Source: Planctomycetales bacterium
GTDB lineage: Bacteria > 4484-113 > JAFGCY01
Length of the DNA stretch: 5,665 nucleotides
Assembly: GCA_024645305.1 (NCBI GenBank)
Contig: JAHEFU010000194.1
Span: 1-5,665 of the forward strand
Direction of reading: 5' to 3'
Shown: in pieces, positions 1-5,665 of the stretch
How positions within the stretch are numbered: the first letter of the stretch is position 1
How the letters are laid out: the number at the start of each line of letters is the position of its first letter
The notes under the pieces: generated by a model
The model's database searches: none
Told to the model about the DNA's origin: nothing
What the model saw: the letters and a program-made list of their open reading frames with translations, nothing else
Position numbers and translations under genes: made by a program

Positions 1-1
1 A

Positions 2-1267
2 ACCGAGGCTACCACAAGCGTGAATGTCGGCTGGGTGAGATCCTACGGACAGGCTGGCTATGATTCAGGGAATAAAGCAGCCCTGGGACCGGGGGGCGCC
101 ATTTACATCACAGGTCTCGCGAATTCCTGGGGCGAAGGTGCGAATGAGCCGGCTTTCATCGGTTTCAACGGGCAGGGGATTCCCGTACTTGAACAAACAG
201 TGGGTGGGGCTGCCGGGGAACAGGGCCAGGACATTGCCATCAATGACGCTGGGACAACCCTGATCTGCGGGTCAGCTACGAATGTGCCCAGCAATGATGT
301 ATTCCTGTTCCAGCTTTCACCCACGGGTACGCTGAACTGGCAGAAGCAGTTCGGATCCGCCTCCGCGGAATATTCCGCAAGTTGCCAGATTGACAATCCT
401 GGCAATGCTGTCTTTGCAGCGGATCTGAAGGGTGGAGTGACAGATGTGATCCAGCTCATGAAGCTGGACCCGGCAGGGAACATCACATGGCAATACACGA
501 TCTCTGATACAGTTGACCTTTCTGGTCCGATCGTGCGCATTGACGGTGCAGGAAACATCTACCTCAGCGCAGATATCCAAGGCGATGAAGACTTGGAGGA
601 ATATGATGAGTTCGTTGTCACCAAGTTCAATAGCGCCGGTGCGCAACAGTGGTCACGCCGCGCATCAATGAATCTGGGCATTTCCGTATCAGACATGGAA
701 GCGCGCGATACAGGACTGTACATCTCCGGCAATCTGACGAATCTGCAGGGCGATTACCAGGGGACCACACTGATGAGGCTCAGCGAAACAGGCGAGCTGG
801 ACTGGCAATCCAGCCTGGTGTTCCAGAACTACGGCGGATGGAACGGAATCACTGTCAATCCTGATGACAATGAAATCCTGCTGGTCGGTTCTCTTGCCAA
901 TCAGCTGGGAGACGATAATACAAGCGCCGCCCTGATAGGCAGGTACTCTACGAGCGGGGAATTGCTGCAGATGGCGGCTTTCAACCGGGCCAACGACAAC
1001 ACAATCTTCCTTGATACTGAATGGGATGGCGCTGGGTACTTCATCTCTGGCCGTGGCCCTGACAACCAGGGAACTTGGTACGAACCAACCTTTACGATAC
1101 TCACGGATACTGCAAGCTTGCTCCCAGCTGGCCTGCCGACGCTCGTAACTACAAACTCGTTCTCGGAATACAATGCTGTAGTCAACCAGAATACTGACCC
1201 GGAACCGGTGCTGGATACTGGCGGCGGCAGTAAGGATATCGTTGTGGTTCGCTGGTTCGCCCCCTAG
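2..1267 (+). CDS. Repeat-type beta-propeller protein, 5'-truncated by the window edge
   Basis: The reading frame is open to the first base of the window (TEATTS precedes the GTG at 20), so that GTG is probably internal and the true start lies upstream. The visible 421 residues form about seven degenerate repeats of about 50 residues. Each has a Gly/Asp-rich turn (D.AGN, NDAG, DGAGN, NPDDN), a hydrophobic strand (AIYITG, TLICGS, NIYLSA, GLYISG, EILLVG), an acidic loop, a second strand (VFLFQL, VIQLMKL, FVVTKF, TLMRL) and a turn ending in Trp (GTLNW, GNITW, GAQQW, GELDW). Four repeat-end Trp codons lie at 338, 488, 650 and 803, spaced 50, 54 and 51 residues. This is the layout of SBBP/PQQ-like beta-propellers, usually secreted or surface proteins. 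The last strand, DIVVVRWF, may close the ring. The signal peptide, if any, is outside the window. No catalytic motif is visible, so ligand and role are unknown. GC is clearly lower than in the neighbours. Confidence 0.85.
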   Translation, partial: TEATTSVNVGWVRSYGQAGYDSGNKAALGPGGAIYITGLANSWGEGANEPAFIGFNGQGIPVLEQTVGGAAGEQGQDIAINDAGTTLICGSATNVPSNDVFLFQLSPTGTLNWQKQFGSASAEYSASCQIDNPGNAVFAADLKGGVTDVIQLMKLDPAGNITWQYTISDTVDLSGPIVRIDGAGNIYLSADIQGDEDLEEYDEFVVTKFNSAGAQQWSRRASMNLGISVSDMEARDTGLYISGNLTNLQGDYQGTTLMRLSETGELDWQSSLVFQNYGGWNGITVNPDDNEILLVGSLANQLGDDNTSAALIGRYSTSGELLQMAAFNRANDNTIFLDTEWDGAGYFISGRGPDNQGTWYEPTFTILTDTASLLPAGLPTLVTTNSFSEYNAVVNQNTDPEPVLDTGGGSKDIVVVRWFAP

Positions 1268-1336
1268 GACAACACCGAGACGGGCAGCTCCGGTTGGCCG
1301 GGACCACCGCATGGCATCATGTACTGCAATGCTCAA

Positions 1337-1345
1337 AAGGGGGAG
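1337..1345 (+). promoter_or_regulatory. Shine-Dalgarno sequence choosing the GTG start at 1353
   Basis: AAGGGGGAG lies 7 bases before GTG 1353. The in-frame ATGs at 1242, 1311 and 1329 have no comparable purine-rich sequence at the right distance, and ATG 1242 would overlap the end of the upstream gene. This supports GTG 1353 as the start, although ATG 1329 (eight residues longer) cannot be excluded. Confidence 0.6.
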
Positions 1346-1352
1346 CGCCACA

Positions 1353-3665
1353 GTGAGGAGCTTACTTGCCAGCCTGGAGGACAACCCGGTTGTCATCCTG
1401 CTGCGCCGCCGGGAGCGGTCCGGGCCGGATGCCCGGCTGGGCTGGCTGGGCCGGCCGCTGTTCCTGATCGCGGCCTACCTGCTGATGCTGGGCAGCTGCT
1501 ATCTCCTCTGGGAGCAGTGCCTGCTGCTGGCCCGCCGCAGCCCCGCGGCCTGCAACCCGCTGTATGTGGATGCGGCCCGGCTGACCGGGCTCAACTGCCT
1601 GCTGATCTTCTACGGAGCCGTGTTCCTGCTGCTGGCCGCATCACGCATGCTCAGCGGACTGGGCCACGGCATCCTCCTGTTGTCACCGCTGCGCGGACTG
1701 ACCGGCGGCCTGCACCTTGCCGAACTGCTGCGGGACGCGCCGATTGCCGACCGCCAGGTGCTCAGCGGCCTGCTGTGGTACCACCTGCGGCGCATCTGCG
1801 CCGTGCTTTGGGTGCCGCTGGCGGTCTGCGGCTACGGCATTGCCATTTTCATCACGGACGGGCATGTTGACCGCGGCGAACCGCTGCTGCAGGGCGACCT
1901 CCTGCTGGCCCTGGCGCTGCCCCTGGGGGCCGGCCTGCTGCTCTGCCTGCTGGCCTCAGGCATGCTCATGATCGGGGTGTTCCTCGGATCACGCATCCGC
2001 TGGCCGCTGCAGGCCCATGGCCTGTTCTGGCTCCTGTGCCTGGGACTGTTCCAGCTGCTGCGCCTGCTCTGCGACTTTGTGCTGATGTTCGGCCGGGGCC
2101 TGGAACTCGTGCATACAGCACGCCAGGTCTGGATGGTCTCCGCCGGCGTCTCAGTGCTGTTCTGCCTGCTCGTGCTCAGGATCTTCCGCGAGCTGGGCGA
2201 TACCGCCGTGGCGCGGCTGCCCCGCAGTCCGGCCCCGGAACCCAGCAGGCTGGAGAGCGGCCGGCCGCCGCGTGAAGCAGCTGCGCCGCTGGCTGTGATT
2301 GGCAGCCAGGTCCGCGCGAGCCTGCTGCTCATACCGCTCCTGGGCGGTCTCGTGCTGGGCGGCATCAGCCTGACTTACCGGCCGGTGGTGTTCGCAAGTG
2401 CGGACCCCCTGCTGAACTGGTTCCACGGCTACCTGGAGCAGAGCCTGCAACGCCAGCTCAGCGTGGTCCATGGAGCAGTCCCGTCCCGGCTGGCACCGCT
2501 GAGCACGGTGGGGCAGGGCATCTACTGGCGGCTGGAGCCGGACCTGCTGGATGCGGCCGGGAAGCGCTTTGCCGACGACTACCGCTGGCACCTGCTGCGG
2601 ATGGACCTGCTGACTGAGCAGCCCGCTCCGAAGGTGATTGCCAACCATTACGGCGCTGCCAGCAACCGGGAGCTTGCCACTGCGCTGCTGGCCGGCATCG
2701 TGCCGGCCGGGGTGGAGCAGCCCGACTGCCGGCTGGTCTACCTGATGCGGGGCTGGGCCTATGTCCATGACCTGCGGGACTACTACCGCAGCAGCCATCT
2801 GGATGAAGCTGAGGAGGATCCGGCACTCCTGGCGGAACTGGAACAGCTGCTGGCCCGGACGCAGGAGGAAATCATCGCGCTGGCCCGGGAAACGCAGCAG
2901 GCCTATCCGCTGTACTTCATGGCCCTGAATGTGGAGCATCCCGCCTGGGACAGCTGGCTGGAACCGATGGCTGAAGCTGATGGGCTGCCCTGCGAGCAGC
3001 TCAGGGTCCAGGGGCTGCCCGGCCTGGCGGCCGGGTTTGCCGGTGAGCAGGATGCCCTAGCCGATCCGCTGGCGATGGCCCTGCTCGGGAACCAGTGCTT
3101 TGTCAATGCGGATGGCGACCTGATGTCTGGCAACTGGTACTTCCGTTCATTCTCCTACAACCTCTCCCTGGTCTGCACTCCGCATGAGCTGAGCCATGTC
3201 AACCGCTTCCTGTACCGCTGCATGCTGGCTGAAGACAGCGGTCCGCCTGTCACGAGCTGGGTGCTGGACTGTGTCGGCATGACCAGTGACTGGATGCTCA
3301 ATGACCCGCAGATCGATGCAGCCGGACTGGAGCGTCTCCAGCAGATGCGCGCGCTCGTGGACCAGGTGGATGCCGCCTTCATTGCACATAGCTGGTTCGC
3401 GAACAACGCGACCTATAGCAGGCGCTATTCCTGGATGCAGCCCGGCGGGTATGTCCCGGAGGACCGGGAGCGCTATCCGGAGCTGGCGGAGCTCCTGAGC
3501 CTGGGACGCAGCACCGCGATCCGCGAACTGGAATCCCGCCGCCAGTACTGGGAACTGCGTAACCACCTGCGCCTGCAGCGCGAATACCGGGCTCCGCTGG
3601 AGGAACTAATCGGAATGGACTTCCTCGGTGTGCAATGGGAGCGCTGGGATCCCGGCAGTGATTAG
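1353..3665 (+). CDS. Membrane protein: ABC-2 permease-like N-terminus joined to an extracytoplasmic HExxH (zincin-like) domain
   Basis: The protein has 770 residues from GTG 1353, chosen for its Shine-Dalgarno. Hydrophobic segments lie near residues 33-55, 80-97, 148-167, 183-209, 222-245, 257-277 and 320-340. The N-terminus DNPVVILLRRRER and the loop LHLAELLRDAPIADRQVLSG (120-139) resemble the start and coupling-helix region of ABC-2 type permeases (family pattern roughly 'ElLlatPlsdreil.GK'). A Pro/Arg-rich linker (about 285-310) precedes segment 7. With a cytoplasmic N-terminus and seven spans, residues 345-770 would lie outside the cytoplasm. That domain contains HELSH at 611-615 (bases 3183-3197) after a hydrophobic strand (YNLSLVCTP), the arrangement of a zincin active site. 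It also has six Cys (459, 547, 582, 608, 623, 640) and an acidic helix at about 484-513. The part after HELSH faintly recalls DUF3810 membrane proteins. I cannot place the third zinc ligand; E627, D639 and D646 are candidates. A membrane protease is inferred, not shown; no ATPase partner is in the window. Confidence 0.82.
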   Translation: MRSLLASLEDNPVVILLRRRERSGPDARLGWLGRPLFLIAAYLLMLGSCYLLWEQCLLLARRSPAACNPLYVDAARLTGLNCLLIFYGAVFLLLAASRMLSGLGHGILLLSPLRGLTGGLHLAELLRDAPIADRQVLSGLLWYHLRRICAVLWVPLAVCGYGIAIFITDGHVDRGEPLLQGDLLLALALPLGAGLLLCLLASGMLMIGVFLGSRIRWPLQAHGLFWLLCLGLFQLLRLLCDFVLMFGRGLELVHTARQVWMVSAGVSVLFCLLVLRIFRELGDTAVARLPRSPAPEPSRLESGRPPREAAAPLAVIGSQVRASLLLIPLLGGLVLGGISLTYRPVVFASADPLLNWFHGYLEQSLQRQLSVVHGAVPSRLAPLSTVGQGIYWRLEPDLLDAAGKRFADDYRWHLLRMDLLTEQPAPKVIANHYGAASNRELATALLAGIVPAGVEQPDCRLVYLMRGWAYVHDLRDYYRSSHLDEAEEDPALLAELEQLLARTQEEIIALARETQQAYPLYFMALNVEHPAWDSWLEPMAEADGLPCEQLRVQGLPGLAAGFAGEQDALADPLAMALLGNQCFVNADGDLMSGNWYFRSFSYNLSLVCTPHELSHVNRFLYRCMLAEDSGPPVTSWVLDCVGMTSDWMLNDPQIDAAGLERLQQMRALVDQVDAAFIAHSWFANNATYSRRYSWMQPGGYVPEDRERYPELAELLSLGRSTAIRELESRRQYWELRNHLRLQREYRAPLEELIGMDFLGVQWERWDPGSD

Positions 3666-3682
3666 GCAGCTGCAGCGCTGCC
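3665..3682 (+). other. Hairpin at the stop codon of the membrane-protein gene
   Basis: Arms GGCAGC (3665-3670) and GCTGCC (3677-3682) enclose a 6-base loop, starting at the last base of the TAG stop. No T-tract follows, so it is not a standard intrinsic terminator. It could stabilise the 3' end of the transcript or be chance in GC-rich DNA. Confidence 0.35.
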
Positions 3683-3702
3683 GCAGGCCCAGACTGCCGA
3701 GC
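3683..3702 (+). repeat. 20-bp direct repeat, copy 1
   Basis: GCAGGCCCAGACTGCCGAGC is repeated perfectly at 3897-3916, 214 bases downstream. The match stops at 20 bases, though 'CT' two bases further on is also shared. In this copy the repeat does not fold into the hairpin that copy 2 joins. Confidence 0.85.
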
Positions 3703-3722
3703 ACTGCACCGTCAACGCGATC

Positions 3723-3743
3723 GGGCGAAACTTGCTTTCGCCC
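3723..3743. other. Perfect 8-bp stem-loop
   Basis: Arms GGGCGAAA (3723-3730) and TTTCGCCC (3736-3743) enclose the 5-base loop CTTGC. No T-tract follows directly on either strand, so it is not an obvious intrinsic terminator. Its GAAA/TTTC core resembles the hairpin at 3877-3897. Confidence 0.6.
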
Positions 3744-3806
3744 CAGCGTCAGACCAGATTCTTCTTCCCGCTCATGCAAGCACTCGCGGGTCTGCAATAC
3801 AGTTCA

Positions 3807-3818
3807 AAGCAAAGCTTC
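3807..3818 (+). repeat. 12-bp inverted copy of the 3881-3892 hairpin core
   Basis: AAGCAAAGCTTC is the exact reverse complement of GAAGCTTTGCTT at 3881-3892 inside the strong hairpin downstream. It can itself form a tiny AAGC/GCTT stem. Because the motif is nearly self-complementary, the match may reflect related hairpins rather than a true inverted pair. Confidence 0.5.
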
Positions 3819-3876
3819 TCACTGATTGCGCGTTACAGGTGCAACTTCTGCGGCTGCTTTTACCTTCAGGCCGACC

Positions 3877-3897
3877 CACCGAAGCTTTGCTTCGGTG
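3877..3897. other. Perfect 9-bp stem-loop abutting direct-repeat copy 2
   Basis: Arms CACCGAAGC (3877-3885) and GCTTCGGTG (3889-3897) enclose the 3-base loop TTT. This is the strongest local hairpin in the gap. Its last base is the first base of direct-repeat copy 2. No T-tract follows on either strand, so a role other than intrinsic termination is more likely, such as RNA stability, a small RNA or a dispersed palindromic repeat. Confidence 0.65.
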
Positions 3898-3916
3898 CAG
3901 GCCCAGACTGCCGAGC
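3897..3916 (+). repeat. 20-bp direct repeat, copy 2
   Basis: This is identical to 3683-3702. Its last nine bases form the left arm of the imperfect hairpin at 3908-3931, a structure that copy 1 cannot make because the bases after it differ. Confidence 0.85.
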
Positions 3917-3931
3917 GCTTGCGCGAGGCAG
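3908..3931. other. Imperfect hairpin with tandem G-A mismatches
   Basis: CTGCC (3908-3912) pairs with GGCAG (3927-3931) and GCGC (3915-3918) with GCGC (3921-3924). The two helices are joined by GA opposite GA, an arrangement that forms stable tandem sheared pairs in RNA. The apical loop has only two bases, so the innermost pair is probably open. Confidence 0.4.
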
Positions 3932-3960
3932 AAAATCAAAATGAGCAGGCCGTGGCCTGC
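3931..3960 (-). terminator. Candidate intrinsic terminator, minus strand (distal, gatB side)
   Basis: Read on the minus strand, GCAGGC (3960-3955) and GCCTGC (3950-3945) form a 6-bp GC stem around the tetraloop CACG. Two bases later comes the T-rich run ATTTTGATTTT (3942-3932). This is the best intrinsic-terminator layout in the gap and works only in the minus direction. It lies about 150 bases beyond the gatB stop, so it would leave a long 3' untranslated region or act as a backup. Confidence 0.45.
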
Positions 3961-4050
3961 CCAGTGAGGCGCCGCGGCTTTGGGGGAATGCATTTACTGC
4001 GGCACTTTCGATCTGTTAGACACTAAAAATCCGCATAGTGGTACTTTCTG

Positions 4051-4064
4051 CCGGGAAATCCCGG
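4051..4064. other. Short GC-rich stem-loop downstream of gatB
   Basis: CCGGG (4051-4055) and CCCGG (4060-4064) pair around AAAT. On the minus strand it follows the hairpin at 4081-4105 and the A/T-rich stretch between them. It may contribute to transcript 3'-end structure. Confidence 0.3.
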
Positions 4065-4080
4065 AATTTTCAGGAAGAAC

Positions 4081-4105
4081 GGCAGCCGTCCGGCAGCAGG
4101 CTGCC
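4081..4105 (-). terminator. Candidate proximal terminator of gatB
   Basis: Nine bases after the gatB stop, the minus strand reads GGCAGCC (4105-4099), an 11-base loop, then GGCTGCC (4087-4081), followed by GTTCTTCC. The 7-bp stem is sound but the T-tract is weak. A competing fold, GGCAGC (4105-4100) with GCTGCC (4097-4092), is also possible. It is plausible as a weak intrinsic terminator. Confidence 0.4.
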
Positions 4106-4113
4106 TGGATTGA

Positions 4114-5556
<1,443 letters not shown>

Positions 5557-5562
5557 TGCTCT

Positions 5563-5568
5563 ATTTTA
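5563..5568 (-). promoter_or_regulatory. Possible -10 element of a leaderless gatB promoter
   Basis: On the minus strand TAAAAT (5568-5563) ends 6 bases before the gatB ATG, so a start 7 bases past this box would fall on the A of the ATG. There is no good Shine-Dalgarno (the sequence just before the ATG is ATAGAGCA). No convincing -35 box sits 16-18 bases upstream; TTGATA (5586-5581) is too close. This is a hypothesis only. Confidence 0.25.
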
Positions 5569-5640
5569 GGGCAGTGCAGATATCAAAGTACATGTTCCTG
5601 ATGCCATCTAACATCAATTAGCGGGATTTTGTCTCATTTG

Positions 5641-5657
5641 TTGACTTTGGATTGACA
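5641..5657 (+). promoter_or_regulatory. Tandem TTGAC motifs near the right edge
   Basis: TTGACT (5641-5646) and TTGACA (5652-5657) are spaced 11 bases, one helical turn. TTGACA is the consensus -35 hexamer for plus-strand transcription leaving the window, divergent from gatB. The matching -10 would fall beyond the last base, so this cannot be confirmed. The window then ends in seven G (5659-5665). Confidence 0.2.
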
Positions 5658-5665
5658 CGGGGGGG

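Larger units (their letters stand above)
3666..4113. other. 448-base intergenic region between convergent genes; no gene seen, hairpin-rich
   Basis: The short open frames here (up to about 73 codons) overlap each other on both strands, lack good ribosome binding sites and have no recognisable protein features. No tRNA cloverleaf is visible. What the region does hold is a perfect 20-bp direct repeat, at least five short hairpins besides the one at the upstream stop codon, and T-rich stretches on the minus strand that fit transcription termination. These are listed separately. Confidence 0.6.

Noticed and set aside
1242..1352. N-terminal extension of the membrane protein from ATG 1242
   Set aside because: The 37 extra residues are Arg/Pro-rich, overlap the end of the propeller gene and lack a ribosome binding site. 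A strong Shine-Dalgarno sits before GTG 1353.
689..1396. Minus-strand open frame of 235 codons across the end of the propeller gene and the start of the next
   Set aside because: It has no domain, no good ribosome binding site and spans two genes. The repeat structure of the opposite strand explains the sequence.
2151..2939. Minus-strand open frame of 262 codons inside the membrane-protein gene
   Set aside because: Its Gln/His/Arg-rich composition is typical of a shadow of a Leu-rich GC-rich gene, and no family features are seen.
3666..4113. CRISPR array or att site based on the 20-bp repeat
   Set aside because: There are only two copies, 214 bases apart, with no regular spacers, no cas genes, no tRNA and no integrase in the window.
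5599..5616. Inverted repeat TGATG / CATCA with an 8-base spacer upstream of gatB
   Set aside because: A five-base arm is too short to separate from chance, and no regulator site I know matches it.

Overview
The window carries two convergent blocks: two plus-strand genes for envelope-type proteins, the first cut by the left edge, and a minus-strand gatB on the right. A 448-base hairpin-rich gap separates the blocks. The organism is a bacterium with GC-rich coding DNA that uses the transamidation route to Gln-tRNA and/or Asn-tRNA. The N-terminus of the second gene (an 'NPV...LRRR' start, as in ABC-2 type permeases) reminds me of proteins common in the Planctomycetota/Verrucomicrobiota/Lentisphaerota sphere. 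This is an impression only, and I do not assign a phylum.

Layout. Positions 2-1267 (+): C-terminal 421 residues of a probable exported beta-propeller protein built from about seven repeats of about 50 residues. Positions 1353-3665 (+): a 770-residue membrane protein. Its N-terminal third looks like an ABC-2 type permease. A large C-terminal domain, predicted to lie outside the cytoplasm, carries an HExxH (HELSH) zincin-type motif. Positions 3666-4113: no convincing gene, but a perfect 20-bp direct repeat, several short hairpins and two candidate terminators for minus-strand transcription. Positions 4114-5556 (-): complete gatB. Positions 5557-5665: gatB upstream region with a possible leaderless promoter, ending in a run of seven G at the window edge.

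How the genes relate. The two plus-strand genes are 85 bases apart and could be co-transcribed, but their base composition differs (roughly 53% GC in sampled stretches of the first, about 67% in the second), and no shared pathway is evident. gatB is a housekeeping gene; gatA and gatC are not in the window. The most unusual item is the permease-like/HExxH fusion. No complete new multi-gene system can be supported here.
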